Below, piece by piece: positions 34,167 to 43,829 of a stretch of 64,000 bases of DNA (positions within the stretch are counted from its first letter, which is position 1; the number at the start of each line of letters is the position of its first letter). This stretch comes from Streptomyces spiroverticillatus (GTDB lineage: Bacteria; Actinomycetota; Actinomycetes; Streptomycetales; Streptomycetaceae), in assembly GCA_014650415.1 (NCBI GenBank), contig BMUX01000002.1, forward strand, positions 496,001 to 560,000. Direction: 5' to 3'. Position numbers and translations under genes: made by a program. The notes beneath the pieces are model-generated. The model was given only the letters and a program-made list of their open reading frames with translations. It did no database searches and was not told where the DNA came from.

Positions 34167-35555
34167 GTGGCGAACGACGCCAGCACCGTTTTCGACCTAG
34201 TGATCCTCGGCGGTGGCAGTGGCGGCTACGCCGCGGCGCTGCGCGGAGCCCAGCTGGGCCTCGACGTCGCACTGATCGAGAAGAACAAGCTCGGCGGCAC
34301 CTGCCTGCACAACGGCTGCATCCCGACGAAGGCCCTGCTGCACGCGGGCGAGGTCGCCGACCAGGCGCGCGAGTCCGCGCAGTTCGGCGTGAAGGCCACC
34401 TTCGAGGGCATCGACATCGCGGGCGTGCACAAGTACAAGGACGAGGTCATCTCGGGCCTGTACAAGGGCCTGCAGGGCCTGGTCGCCTCCCGCAAGGTGA
34501 CGTACATCGAGGGCGAGGGCCGCCTGTCCTCCCCGACCTCCGTCGACGTGAACGGCCAGCGCATCCAGGGCCGCCACGTCCTGCTGGCGACCGGCTCCGT
34601 GCCGAAGTCGCTGCCGGGTCTGGAGATCGACGGCAACCGCATCCTCTCCTCGGACCACGCGCTCGTGCTGGACCGCGTCCCGGAGTCGGCGATCATCCTG
34701 GGCGGCGGCGTCATCGGCGTCGAGTTCGCCTCGGCGTGGAAGTCCTTCGGCTCGGAGATCACGATCATCGAGGGCCTCAAGCACCTCGTGCCGGTCGAGG
34801 ACGAGAACAGCTCGAAGCTTCTTGAGCGCGCGTTCCGCAAGCGCGGCATCAAGTTCAACCTGGGCACCTTCTTCCAGAGCGCCGAGTACACCGAGAACGG
34901 TGTCAAGGTGACGCTGGCCGACGGCAAGACCTTCGAGGCGGAGGTGCTGCTGGTCGCGATCGGCCGCGGCCCGGTCTCGCAGGGCCTCGGCTACGAGGAG
35001 CAGGGCGTCGCGATGGACCGCGGCTACGTCCTGGTCGACGAGTACATGCGCACGAACGTCGAGACGATCTCGGCCGTCGGCGACCTCGTCCCGACCCTCC
35101 AGCTCGCGCACGTCGGCTTCGCCGAGGGCATCCTGGTGGCGGAGCGTCTGGCCGGTCTGAAGACCGTTCCGATCGACTACGACGGCGTGCCGAAGGTGAC
35201 GTACTGCCACCCCGAGGTCGCCTCCGTGGGCATCACCGAGGCCAAGGCCAAGGAGATCTACGGCGCGGACAAGGTCGTCGCCCTGAAGTACAACCTGGCC
35301 GGCAACGGCAAGAGCAAGATCCTGAAGACCGCGGGCGAGATCAAGCTCGTCCAGGTCAAGGACGGTGCCGTGGTCGGCGTCCACATGGTCGGCGACCGTA
35401 TGGGCGAGCAGGTCGGCGAAGCGCAGCTCATCTACAACTGGGAGGCCCTGCCGGCCGAGGTCGCGCAGCTCATCCACGCGCACCCGACCCAGAACGAGGC
35501 CCTCGGCGAGGCCCACCTGGCCCTGGCCGGCAAGCCGCTTCACTCCCACGACTAA
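34167..35555 (+). CDS. lpdA: Dihydrolipoamide dehydrogenase (E3)
   Basis: This 462-residue FAD flavoenzyme reoxidises dihydrolipoamide with NAD+ for the 2-oxoacid dehydrogenase complexes. It shows the FAD-binding LVILGGGSGGYAAALRGAQL, redox disulfide C46-C51 in GGTCLHNGCIPTKALLH, a second Rossmann segment AIILGGGVIGVEFAS, and the interface His-Glu pair in HAHPTQNEALGEAHL. The GTG at 34167 is chosen because GGAGGA lies 6 nt upstream; the frame is open further. It lies 63 bp upstream of sucB and is likely co-transcribed with it. Confidence 0.96.
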   Translation: MANDASTVFDLVILGGGSGGYAAALRGAQLGLDVALIEKNKLGGTCLHNGCIPTKALLHAGEVADQARESAQFGVKATFEGIDIAGVHKYKDEVISGLYKGLQGLVASRKVTYIEGEGRLSSPTSVDVNGQRIQGRHVLLATGSVPKSLPGLEIDGNRILSSDHALVLDRVPESAIILGGGVIGVEFASAWKSFGSEITIIEGLKHLVPVEDENSSKLLERAFRKRGIKFNLGTFFQSAEYTENGVKVTLADGKTFEAEVLLVAIGRGPVSQGLGYEEQGVAMDRGYVLVDEYMRTNVETISAVGDLVPTLQLAHVGFAEGILVAERLAGLKTVPIDYDGVPKVTYCHPEVASVGITEAKAKEIYGADKVVALKYNLAGNGKSKILKTAGEIKLVQVKDGAVVGVHMVGDRMGEQVGEAQLIYNWEALPAEVAQLIHAHPTQNEALGEAHLALAGKPLHSHD

Positions 35556-35618
35556 TAGTTTTCGTCATGGGCGCGACGACCTGTTTCCGCACCACTTCCG
35601 TTAGGAGCAACTGAAACC

Positions 35619-37415
35619 ATGTCGGTTTCCGTAACCCTGCCGGCGCTCGGCGAGAGCGTCACCGAGGGCACCGTCACCCGCTGGCTCAAGGCCGAGGGCG
35701 AGCGCGTCGAGGCCGACGAGCCGTTGCTCGAGGTCTCGACCGACAAGGTCGACACCGAGATCCCGGCCCCGGCCGCGGGCATCCTGGCCTCCATCAAGGT
35801 CGCCGAGGACGAGACCGTCGAGATCGGCGCCGAGCTGGCGATCATCGACGACGGCACCGGCGGCGGCGCTGAGGCTGCCGCTCCGGCCGCCGAAGAGGCT
35901 CCGGCCGCCGCCCCGGCCGCCCCGGCGCAGGAGGCCCCGGCCCCCGCCGCCGAGGCTCCGGCCGCTCCGGCTGCCGAGGCGCCCGCCGCCTCCGGCTCCG
36001 CCGAGGGCACCGACGTCACCCTCCCCGCGCTCGGCGAGAGCGTCACCGAGGGCACCGTCACCCGCTGGCTGAAGGAGGTCGGCGAGGAGGTCACCGAGGA
36101 CGAGCCGCTGCTCGAGGTCTCGACCGACAAGGTCGACACCGAGATCCCGGCCCCCGTCTCCGGCGTTCTCCTGGAGATCGTCGTCGGTGAGGACGAGACC
36201 GCCGAGGTCGGCGCCAAACTCGCCGTCATCGGTGCGAAGGGCGCGGCCCCGGCCGCTGCTCCGGCCGCTCCGGCCGCGCCCGCAGCCGCCGCTCCGGCTC
36301 CGGCCGCCCCGGCTGCCCCCGCCGCTCCGGCCGCCCCCGCGGCCCCGGCTGCTCCGGCCGCCGCTCCGGCTCCGGTCCAGGCCGCGCCCGCCGCTGCCGC
36401 TCCGGCTCCGGCCGCTCCGGCTGCCCCGGCCGCGCCCGCCCCCGCCGCCCCGCAGGCCCCGGCTCCGGCCGCGACCACGGCGGACGACGGTGCGTACGTG
36501 ACCCCGCTGGTCCGCAAGCTCGCCGCCGAGAACGGCGTCGACCTGGGCCAGGTCAAGGGCACCGGCGTCGGCGGTCGCATCCGCAAGCAGGACGTCGTGG
36601 CTGCCGCCGAGGCCGCCAAGGCTCCGGCTCCGGCTGCTGCCGCTGCTGCTCCGGCCGCCGCGTCCAAGGCTCCGGCCCTGGAGGTCTCGCCGCTGCGCGG
36701 CCAGACCGTGAAGATGACCCGCATGCGCAAGGTCATCGGCGACAACATGATGAAGGCCCTGCACTCGCAGGCCCAGCTCACCTCGGTCGTCGAGGTGGAC
36801 ATCACCAAGCTGATGAAGCTCCGCGCCGCCGCGAAGGACTCCTTCGCCGCCCGCGAGGGCGTCAAGCTCTCCCCGATGCCGTTCTTCGTGAAGGCTGCGG
36901 CCCAGGCGCTGAAGGCCCACCCGGTCGTCAACGCCCGGATCAACGAGGACGAGGGCACCATCACCTACTTCGACTCGGAGAACATCGGCATCGCCGTGGA
37001 CTCCGAGAAGGGCCTGATGACCCCGGTCATCAAGGGTGCCGGTGACCTCAACCTGGCGGGCATCTCCAAGAAGACCGCCGAGCTGGCCGGCAAGGTCCGC
37101 GGCAACAAGATCACGCCGGACGAGCTGTCCGGTGCGACCTTCACGATCAGCAACACCGGCTCGCGCGGTGCGCTGTTCGACACGGTCATCGTGCCGCCGA
37201 ACCAGGTCGCCATCCTGGGCATCGGTGCCACCGTCAAGCGTCCCGTGGTCATCAACCACCCGGACCTGGGCGAGACCATCGCCGTGCGCGACATGACGTA
37301 CCTGTCGCTCTCCTACGACCACCGCCTGGTGGACGGCGCCGACGCGGCCCGTTACCTGACGGCCGTCAAGGCGATCCTGGAGGCCGGCGAGTTCGAGGTT
37401 GAACTCGGTCTCTGA
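35619..37415 (+). CDS. sucB: Dihydrolipoyl acyltransferase E2 of 2-oxoacid dehydrogenase complex
   Basis: The protein has 598 residues. It carries two N-terminal lipoyl domains with lipoylated K43 and K171, each in [14 protein letters not shown], then very long Ala/Pro linkers. A peripheral-subunit-binding domain starts near residue 292 ([20 protein letters not shown]). The C-terminal acyltransferase core has catalytic H568 and D572 in [14 protein letters not shown]. Between lpd and aceE it probably serves the pyruvate and possibly the 2-oxoglutarate complex, as actinobacterial E2s are shared. The lipoyl cofactor would be supplied by LipB/LipA (61.4-63.3 kb). AGGAG precedes the ATG. Confidence 0.95.
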   Translation: MSVSVTLPALGESVTEGTVTRWLKAEGERVEADEPLLEVSTDKVDTEIPAPAAGILASIKVAEDETVEIGAELAIIDDGTGGGAEAAAPAAEEAPAAAPAAPAQEAPAPAAEAPAAPAAEAPAASGSAEGTDVTLPALGESVTEGTVTRWLKEVGEEVTEDEPLLEVSTDKVDTEIPAPVSGVLLEIVVGEDETAEVGAKLAVIGAKGAAPAAAPAAPAAPAAAAPAPAAPAAPAAPAAPAAPAAPAAAPAPVQAAPAAAAPAPAAPAAPAAPAPAAPQAPAPAATTADDGAYVTPLVRKLAAENGVDLGQVKGTGVGGRIRKQDVVAAAEAAKAPAPAAAAAAPAAASKAPALEVSPLRGQTVKMTRMRKVIGDNMMKALHSQAQLTSVVEVDITKLMKLRAAAKDSFAAREGVKLSPMPFFVKAAAQALKAHPVVNARINEDEGTITYFDSENIGIAVDSEKGLMTPVIKGAGDLNLAGISKKTAELAGKVRGNKITPDELSGATFTISNTGSRGALFDTVIVPPNQVAILGIGATVKRPVVINHPDLGETIAVRDMTYLSLSYDHRLVDGADAARYLTAVKAILEAGEFEVELGL

Positions 37416-37491
37416 CGTGGCGGCCCCGCGAGGGGCCGAGGATCGCAACGAGGTCGGGCTCCGGCCTGTAACACGCCTCTGCTGTACGACT

Positions 37492-37526
37492 GCGCCCCCG
37501 CCCGGGTCTCTTCCGGGCGGGGGCGC
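37492..37526 (+). terminator. Terminator after sucB
   Basis: Perfect 14-bp stem GCGCCCCCGCCCGG / CCGGGCGGGGGCGC with loop GTCTCTT, 77 bp after the sucB stop and before the GntR gene. Confidence 0.85.
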
Positions 37527-37572
37527 CGCCGTATGGTTACCCAGCGCGTCGGTTTTCCCTGAAGGAGCCCCC

Positions 37573-38196
37573 ATGAATCCGCCCGTCGTCCACTCGCTCC
37601 GCGAACAGATCCGCGAGCACATCGTGGAGGGGATCGTCAGCGGGCGCTGGAAGCCGGGCGAGCGCATCGTCGAGCGCCGCATCGCCACGGAGCTGCAGGT
37701 CAGCCAGACGCCCGTGCGTGAGGCGCTGCGCGAGCTGGAGACCCTGCGGCTGATCGAGTCGGCTCCCAACAAGGGCGTACGGGTACGGAATCTGACCGCC
37801 GCCGACCTGGAGGAGAGCTACCCGGTGCGGGCGGGCCTGGAGCAGATCGCCGCCGAACTGGCCGCCCCCGTGCTCGCCGACGACGTATCGGCGCTGGAAC
37901 CGCATGTGGTGGCGCTGTACGCGGCCGACCGGGCGGTGGACGGGACGGCGCAGGTGCGGCACACGGTGGGCTTCCACCGGGAGCTGGTGCGGGCGGCCGG
38001 GAACGGCGTACTGCTGCACACCTGGGAGGGGCTGGGCATCGAGGTGTTCACCGCGCTGTCGATCCGGTGGCTGGGGACCGTGCAGAAGTCGTACGCGGAG
38101 GAGCACGAGGACCTCGTCGAGGCGTTCCGGCGGCGGGATCCGCGGATCGGCGAGCTGGTGAAGGCGCATGTGCTCGGATGTGCACCGCGCGCGTGA
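37573..38196 (+). CDS. GntR-family regulator (FadR/FCD subfamily), candidate aceE regulator
   Basis: The protein has 207 residues. The N-terminal winged HTH has LREQIREHIVEGIVSGRWKPG and RRIATELQVSQTPVREALREL; the C-terminal FCD ligand domain (about 80-205) has YPVRAGLEQIAAELAA and HRELVRAAGN. The subfamily includes PdhR, the pyruvate-sensing repressor of PDH genes. Its position between sucB and aceE, with a 17-bp palindrome at the aceE promoter, suggests control of pyruvate dehydrogenase. GAAGGAG lies 5 nt before the ATG. The effector is not known. Confidence 0.88.
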   Translation: MNPPVVHSLREQIREHIVEGIVSGRWKPGERIVERRIATELQVSQTPVREALRELETLRLIESAPNKGVRVRNLTAADLEESYPVRAGLEQIAAELAAPVLADDVSALEPHVVALYAADRAVDGTAQVRHTVGFHRELVRAAGNGVLLHTWEGLGIEVFTALSIRWLGTVQKSYAEEHEDLVEAFRRRDPRIGELVKAHVLGCAPRA

Positions 38197-38316
38197 GGTG
38201 TGCACCGCACGCCCGAATTGCACTCAATGCCCCTTTCCGAGGTGACACTTCGTGCCCTTTTCTGTGGCACGGAATGCCGACTTTGCGTGGCGGAAGGATT
38301 TTTTCCGTTCAAACTT

Positions 38317-38344
38317 TGATCGATCATCGATCAGTCCTTACAGT
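38317..38344 (+). promoter_or_regulatory. aceE promoter with operator palindrome TGATCGATCATCGATCA
   Basis: The 17-bp palindrome (38317-38333, arms TGATCGAT/ATCGATCA around a C) overlaps a likely -35 TTGATC (38316-38321) and the spacer. TACAGT (38339-38344) is a fitting -10 at 17 bp. Binding here would block RNA polymerase. A CGGAA-N7-TTCCG dyad lies just upstream (38291-38307). Confidence 0.65.
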
Positions 38345-38452
38345 CGACGGCGGACCTCATCAAGGTCCCGTCAAAAAGCACCACCGGGTCCCGTCCTGCC
38401 AGACACAGACCCCCCTTTTCTCACCACCCCCTCCTTCCCGGAAGGCGGCGTC

Positions 38453-41125
38453 ATGACCGACCCCGTACGCAACGCTCCGAGCGAGCTCGACCAGCTCCCG
38501 GACCGCGACACCGAAGAGACCGCCGAATGGGCGGCCTCCCTCGACGCCGTCGCCAAGGCCGCAGGCTCCAACCGGGCCGAATACCTGATGCGCCGCACCC
38601 TCCAGCACGCCGAGGCCGCCGGTCTGGCGCTGCCCAAGCTGCTGGAGACGGACTACGTCAACACCATCCCGACCGCCTCCGAGCCCGCCTTCGACGGCGA
38701 CCTGGAGATGGAGAGCCGGATCACCGCGTGGAACCGCTGGAACGCGGCGGCCATGGTGACCCGCGGCTCGCGCTTCGGCGTCGGTGGTCACATAGCGACG
38801 TTCGCGTCGGCCGCCTGGCTGTACGAGACCGGCTTCAACCACTTCTTCCGCGGCAAGGAGGGTGACGGCTCCGGCGACCAGCTCTACATCCAGGGCCACG
38901 CCTCCCCCGGCATCTACGCCCGCGCCTTCCTGGACGGCCGTCTCAACGAGCAGCAGCTCGACAACTTCCGGCAGGAGGCGGGCGGCGACGGCCTCCCCTC
39001 CTACCCGCACCCCCGCCGTCTCCCCTGGCTGTGGGAGTTCCCCACCGTCTCCATGGGTCTCGGCCCCCTGTCCGCGGTCTACCAGGCGCGCTTCAACCGC
39101 TACCTGGAGAACCGCAACATCAAGGACACCTCGAACTCCCACGTCTGGGCGTTCCTCGGTGACGGCGAGATGGACGAGCCCGAGGCGACGGCGGCCCTCA
39201 CGCTGGCCGCCCGCGAGGGTCTCGACAACCTGACCTTCGTCATCAACTGCAACCTGCAGCGCCTCGACGGCCCGGTCCGCGCCAACTTCCGTGTCGTGCA
39301 GGAGCTGGAGGGCGCCTTCCGGGGTGCCGGCTGGAACGTCGTCAAGACGCTCTGGGGCTCCGCCTGGGACGAGCTGTTCCAGCTCGACACCACCGGTGCG
39401 CTGGTCCGCCGCCTCCGCGCGGTGCCGGACGCCCAGTTCCAGACGTACGCGACCCGCGACGTGGCGTACATCCGCGAGCACTTCTTCGGCGCGGAGCCCG
39501 CGCTCAAGCAGCTCGCGGCCGTGCTCTCCGACGCGAAGATCGCCGAGTGCTTCCACACCTCGCGCGGCGGCCACGAGGCCCGCAAGGTGTACGCGGCGTA
39601 CAAGGCGGCCGTCGAGCACAAGGGCCAGCCGACCGTGATCCTCGCCCAGACGGTGAAGGGCTACACGCTCGGCCCCGGCTTCGAGTCGCGCAACGCCAAC
39701 CACCAGATGAAGAAGCTCACCGGCAAGGAATTCCGCGCGATGCGCGACCTGCTCGAGCTTCCGATCCCGGACTCCAAGCTGGACGAGTCCCTGGTCCCGT
39801 ACGGCCACCCGGGCGCCGACTCCCCCGAGGTCCGCTACCTCCAGGAGCGCCGCGCGGCCCTCGGCGGCCCGGCACCGGCCCGCCGCGTGCACCCCGTCGC
39901 GCCCCTCCCCCAGCCCGCCGAGAAGTCCTTCGCCGCGCTGAAGAAGGGCTCGAAGCAGGGCATGGCCACCACCATGGCGTTCGTCCGCCTGGTGAAGGAC
40001 CTGATGCGGGACAAGGAGACCGGCAAGCGCTGGGTGCCGATCGTCCCCGACGAGGCGCGCACCTTCGGCATGGAGGCGCTCTTCCCCTCCGCCGGCATCT
40101 ACTCGCCGCTCGGCCAGACGTACGACCCGGTCGACCGCGACCAGCTCATGTACTACAAGGAGGCCAAGGACGGTCAGGTCCTCAACGAGGGCATCACCGA
40201 AGCCGGGGCCATGGCGGACTTCATCGCCGCGTCGACCGCGTACTCCACGCACGGCGAGACGATGATCCCGTTCTACATCTTCTACTCGATGTTCGGCTGG
40301 CAGCGGACCGGCGACCAGATGTGGCAGCTCGCCGACCAGCTCGGCAAGGGCTTCATCGTCGGCGCGACCGCCGGTCGTACGACGCTGACGGGTGAGGGCC
40401 TCCAGCACGCGGACGGCCACTCGCACCTCATCGCCGCCACCAACCCGGCGTCGCTGAACTACGACCCGGCGTTCGCGTACGAGGTCGCGGTGATCGTCCA
40501 GGACGGTCTGAAGCGGATGTACGGCGAGAAGCCGGAAGACGTCTTCTACTACCTGACGGTCTACAACGAGCCGATGCCGCAGCCCGCGATGCCCGAGGGC
40601 GTCGAGGAGGGCATCGTCAAGGGCCTCTACAAGTTCAAGGACGCCCCGGCGGCCACCTCGCCGGACGCCCCGCGCGCCCAGCTGCTGGCCTCCGGCACCG
40701 CGATCCACTGGATCCTGGAGGCCCAGGAGCTGCTCGCCGCCGACTGGAACGTCTTCGCCGACGTCTGGTCCGCCACCTCGTGGGGCGAGCTGCGCCGCGA
40801 CGCGCTGGAGGCCGACGAGGCCGCGCTGCGGGGCGAGTTCCGCACCCCGTACGTGACGAAGGTGCTGGCCGACGCGCCGGGCCCGGTCGTCGCGGTCAGC
40901 GACTGGATGCGCCAGGTCCCGGACCAGATCAGCCAGTGGGTCGAGCAGGACTACACCTCGCTGGGTACGGACGGCTTCGGCCTCTCCGACACCCGTGAGG
41001 CGGCCCGCCGCCACTTCGGCGTCGACGCGCAGTCGATCGTCGTGGCGACGCTGGCCCAGCTGGCGAAGAAGGGCTCGGTCCCGGCTTCGGCGGTCAAGGA
41101 GGCGCGGGAGCGGTACGGCCTGTAG
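38453..41125 (+). CDS. aceE: Pyruvate dehydrogenase E1, homodimeric
   Basis: This 890-residue thiamine diphosphate enzyme decarboxylates pyruvate and acetylates lipoyl-E2. It has the length and segments of the homodimeric AceE class: [19 protein letters not shown] near the start, the TPP motif [20 protein letters not shown] (from residue 236) with [14 protein letters not shown], and [16 protein letters not shown] in the pyrimidine-binding half. GGAAGG lies before the ATG at 38453; the frame is open 67 codons further, but that DNA holds the promoter. Flanked by the GntR gene and an 18-bp terminator. Confidence 0.97.
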   Translation: MTDPVRNAPSELDQLPDRDTEETAEWAASLDAVAKAAGSNRAEYLMRRTLQHAEAAGLALPKLLETDYVNTIPTASEPAFDGDLEMESRITAWNRWNAAAMVTRGSRFGVGGHIATFASAAWLYETGFNHFFRGKEGDGSGDQLYIQGHASPGIYARAFLDGRLNEQQLDNFRQEAGGDGLPSYPHPRRLPWLWEFPTVSMGLGPLSAVYQARFNRYLENRNIKDTSNSHVWAFLGDGEMDEPEATAALTLAAREGLDNLTFVINCNLQRLDGPVRANFRVVQELEGAFRGAGWNVVKTLWGSAWDELFQLDTTGALVRRLRAVPDAQFQTYATRDVAYIREHFFGAEPALKQLAAVLSDAKIAECFHTSRGGHEARKVYAAYKAAVEHKGQPTVILAQTVKGYTLGPGFESRNANHQMKKLTGKEFRAMRDLLELPIPDSKLDESLVPYGHPGADSPEVRYLQERRAALGGPAPARRVHPVAPLPQPAEKSFAALKKGSKQGMATTMAFVRLVKDLMRDKETGKRWVPIVPDEARTFGMEALFPSAGIYSPLGQTYDPVDRDQLMYYKEAKDGQVLNEGITEAGAMADFIAASTAYSTHGETMIPFYIFYSMFGWQRTGDQMWQLADQLGKGFIVGATAGRTTLTGEGLQHADGHSHLIAATNPASLNYDPAFAYEVAVIVQDGLKRMYGEKPEDVFYYLTVYNEPMPQPAMPEGVEEGIVKGLYKFKDAPAATSPDAPRAQLLASGTAIHWILEAQELLAADWNVFADVWSATSWGELRRDALEADEAALRGEFRTPYVTKVLADAPGPVVAVSDWMRQVPDQISQWVEQDYTSLGTDGFGLSDTREAARRHFGVDAQSIVVATLAQLAKKGSVPASAVKEARERYGL

Positions 41126-41149
41126 GCCTTCGCGCTCTGACGTCGTACG

Positions 41150-41188
41150 GGAGGGGCCCCGCGTGCATGGTGCACGCGGGGCCCCTCC
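41150..41188. terminator. Bidirectional terminator, perfect 18-bp stem
   Basis: GGAGGGGCCCCGCGTGCA (41150-41167) pairs perfectly with 41171-41188 around TGG. It lies between the convergent aceE and protein kinase genes. Confidence 0.9.
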
Positions 41189-41194
41189 GGCTGT

Positions 41195-42649
41195 TCAGGC
41201 AGGCTTCCCCCCGGGGGCTTCGGACTGTGCCAGCTCCCGCTGGATGCTGAAGAGCTGGCGCAGGATGCCGTCCCGCCTGCCGGCGAGTTCGTCGGTCGGC
41301 AGGTACATGCTCTCCTGCACCAGACGGTCCAACTGCGCCCGCGCCGAGGCCAGTTCCGGCATCTCCGCGCGCGGTGCGATCCCCTTGGCCCGGCTCTGCG
41401 CCGCCTCCACGACCTGCCGGGCCCGGCGTTCGGCGTCCGTGAACAGCCGCTCCGCCTCCAGCCTCAGCTGCTCCGCCCTGCCCTCGATCTCGGCGAGGCG
41501 CTCCTGGGCCTTGGCGTGGCGGGCGGTCTCGTCGCGCTCGGCCCGCTCGCGGCGTGCCTGCAACTGCCGCTCGAACTCGGCAGCGGCCCGCGCCACCTGC
41601 TCCCGGCTCGCCGCCAGAAGGGCGTCGGCCTCCTCGCGGGCGGCCCTGAGCTCTTCCTGCGTCTCGTCGCGGACGCGGGCCGCCTCGGCCTTCGCCTCGG
41701 CCAGGTGGTCGCGGGTGGCGTACGCGTTCCACAGTCCGGCCGTGCCGGGCGAGGACCAGACCGGTTCCGCCCGGGACCACTTCCGGCGTGTCCCCTGCTC
41801 CGTCCTTCCGGCCGCCAGCGTCCGCAGCTGCTCCACGACCGGCTCGGCCGTCCTGGGCCGCCCGTCGGGGTTGCGGGCGAGGAGGCCCATGACGAGCCTG
41901 CTCAACTCCGCAGGGACACCGGCGGTGAAGCGGTCGGGGGGTACGGGCGGTTCGTGGTCCTGCATCATCGCCAGGGCGAACGGGTTCTCCGCGCTCAGCG
42001 GCGGGCGGCCGGTGAGCATGTAGTACAGCACGCAGCCGAACGAGTAGAGGTCGCTGCGGTGGTCGAGGTCCCGCAGGCCGCGCAGCTGCTCCGGCGACAT
42101 GTAGGCGGGGGTGCCGACGATGCCGCCCGTGCCGGTGATTTCGCTGACCGTCACCGAGTCGCCGACGAACTTGGCGATGCCGAAGTCGAGGACCTTCAGC
42201 TCGTCGGCGGCGGTGAACATGACGTTGGCCGGTTTGATGTCGCGGTGCACGATGCCCCGCGCGTGGGCCGCGCCGAGTGCGGCGGCGATCTGGCTGCCCC
42301 AGTGGGCCGCCTGCGACCAGTGCGGGAGCTGTTCGGCAACCTTGTCGCGCAGGGTCGGGCCCTCGATCAGCTCCATCACCAGGTAGAGCACGTTCTCGCC
42401 GTCGAGCCACTCCTCCCCGCAGTCGTGGGCGACGACGGTGTGCCTGCCCGGCAGGCTCGCGGCGGACCGGACCTCGCGCCGGAACCGTAAGGAGGTCTCC
42501 GCCTCGGCGGGGCCCTTGGGCGTGGCCACCAGCTTCACGGCGACGTCCCGCAGCATCCGCTCGTCGTGGGCGGCCCACACCTCGCCCATGCCGCCCCGGC
42601 CCAGGCGTCTCGTCAGCCGGTACCGGCCGCCCAGTCGTTCCCCCCGCAT
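41195..42649 (-). CDS. Ser/Thr protein kinase with C-terminal coiled-coil tail
   Basis: The protein has 484 residues from the ATG at 42649. The N-terminal Hanks-type kinase domain (about 8-270) has the P-loop LGRGGMGEVWAAHD, catalytic HRDIKPANVMF, DFGIAK and the activation-segment SPEQLRG. No transmembrane segment or PASTA domain follows. Instead residues about 320-480 form a charged Glu/Arg/Ala-rich coiled coil (EAKAEAARVRDETQEELRAA) resembling DivIVA/Scy/FilP-type cytoskeletal coiled coils of Streptomyces. It may act on, or be localised by, polar growth proteins; that is inference. Confidence 0.9.
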   Translation of the reverse strand: MRGERLGGRYRLTRRLGRGGMGEVWAAHDERMLRDVAVKLVATPKGPAEAETSLRFRREVRSAASLPGRHTVVAHDCGEEWLDGENVLYLVMELIEGPTLRDKVAEQLPHWSQAAHWGSQIAAALGAAHARGIVHRDIKPANVMFTAADELKVLDFGIAKFVGDSVTVSEITGTGGIVGTPAYMSPEQLRGLRDLDHRSDLYSFGCVLYYMLTGRPPLSAENPFALAMMQDHEPPVPPDRFTAGVPAELSRLVMGLLARNPDGRPRTAEPVVEQLRTLAAGRTEQGTRRKWSRAEPVWSSPGTAGLWNAYATRDHLAEAKAEAARVRDETQEELRAAREEADALLAASREQVARAAAEFERQLQARRERAERDETARHAKAQERLAEIEGRAEQLRLEAERLFTDAERRARQVVEAAQSRAKGIAPRAEMPELASARAQLDRLVQESMYLPTDELAGRRDGILRQLFSIQRELAQSEAPGGKPA

Positions 42650-42719
42650 GACCCCGCCTTCCACGCGTACACGACAACGGCCCCAGTATGACCCGGCCGC
42701 CCGTAGCAAGATGTGGGTC

Positions 42720-43691
42720 ATGCGTGCTGCCCGACTGATCAAGATGGTGCTGCTGCTCCAGTCCCGGCCGATGATGACGGCCGCCGAACTGGCGGCGGAG
42801 CTGGAGGTGTCCGAGCGGACGATCACGCGCGACGCCCAGGCCCTCTCGGAGGCGGGGGTTCCGGTGTACGCGGACCGGGGGCGGGCCGGGGGCTACCGGC
42901 TGATCGGCGGCTACCGCACCCGGCTGACGGGGCTCGGCCGCAGCGAGGCGGAGGCGCTCTTCCTGTCCGGTCTGCCGGGCGCGCTGCGGGAGATGGGCCT
43001 GGAGGACGCGGCATCGGCGGCCCGTCTGAAGGTGTCCGCCGCACTCCTGCCCTCGCTCCGTGACGCCTCGGCGAGTGCCGCGCAGCGCTTCCATCTGGAT
43101 GCGCCCGGCTGGTACCAGGAGCCGGTGACACCGGAGTTGCTGCCCGCCGTGGCGGAGGCGGTGTGGGGGGACTTCGTGATGGAGGCGCGGTACGGGAAGC
43201 GCTCGGACCGCGTCGTCGAGCGCCGCCTGGAGCCGTACGGCCTGGTCCTCAAGGGAGGCATCTGGTACGTCTGCGCGCGGGCGGAGTCGGGGGACTTCCG
43301 GGTGTACCGGCTGGACCGCTTCACGGCGGTGACCGTGACCACTTCGGGCTTCACCCGGGACGAGGGCTTCGACCTGCCCGCGTTCTGGGAGTCCCGGGCG
43401 GCGGAGTTCTCCCGCTCGCTCCTGCGGACGGAGGCGGAGCTGCGGCTCTCCCCGGCGGGGGTGCGGGGGCTCGCCCGGGTGATGGACCCGCCGGTGGCCC
43501 GGGAGGCACTGGCTGCGGCGGGGCCGCCGGACGCGGAGGGGTGGGTGCGGGTCACCGTCCCGGTGGAGTCGGTGGAGGTCGCCACCGCCCAGCTCCTGCC
43601 GCTGGGCGCGGAGGCGGAGGCACTGGGTCCGCCGGAGCTGCGGTCGTCCCTGGCCTCGGCGGCGAAGGGCCTGTACCGGCTGTACGGGTGA
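42720..43691 (+). CDS. HTH/WYL-domain transcriptional regulator (YafY family)
   Basis: The protein has 323 residues. The N-terminal HTH_11 domain has RAARLIKMVLLLQSRPMMTA, ELAAELEVSERTITRDAQAL and the wing VYADRGRAGGYRLIGG. The central WYL ligand domain has VVERRLEPYGLVLKGGIWYV and FRVYRLDRFTAVTVT, and a C-terminal WCX region follows. WYL regulators often sense nucleotides or nucleic acids. It is divergent from the kinase over 70 bp, so the two may share control. The ATG at 42720 has no clear ribosome binding site. Confidence 0.88.
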   Translation: MRAARLIKMVLLLQSRPMMTAAELAAELEVSERTITRDAQALSEAGVPVYADRGRAGGYRLIGGYRTRLTGLGRSEAEALFLSGLPGALREMGLEDAASAARLKVSAALLPSLRDASASAAQRFHLDAPGWYQEPVTPELLPAVAEAVWGDFVMEARYGKRSDRVVERRLEPYGLVLKGGIWYVCARAESGDFRVYRLDRFTAVTVTTSGFTRDEGFDLPAFWESRAAEFSRSLLRTEAELRLSPAGVRGLARVMDPPVAREALAAAGPPDAEGWVRVTVPVESVEVATAQLLPLGAEAEALGPPELRSSLASAAKGLYRLYG

Positions 43692-43696
43692 GGGGG

Positions 43697-43783
43697 GCCG
43701 GTGCCGGGGCGGGCCCGGATCGGGCGTACCGCCCCCTTGCCCGCCCGTCCCGCCCCCGGGGGGCGGCCCCGCCGCCCAAGGGG
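43697..43783 (+). repeat. Palindromic intergenic repeat, copy C
   Basis: A shorter copy of the repeats at 12285 and 14519, sharing GCCCCCTTGCCCGCCCGTCC and the following CGCCCCCGGGGGGCGG core. It lies between the convergent WYL regulator and SDR genes, where it could act as a bidirectional terminator. Confidence 0.8.
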
Positions 43784-43829
43784 ACGAGGGTAAACGGGCG
43801 GAGCCCAAGGGGGCGGGGACGGCAGGGCC

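Noticed and set aside
38179..38208. Direct repeat TGTGCACCGC 20 bp apart at the end of the GntR gene
   Set aside because: It lies partly inside coding sequence and away from the aceE promoter; probably coincidental in GC-rich DNA.
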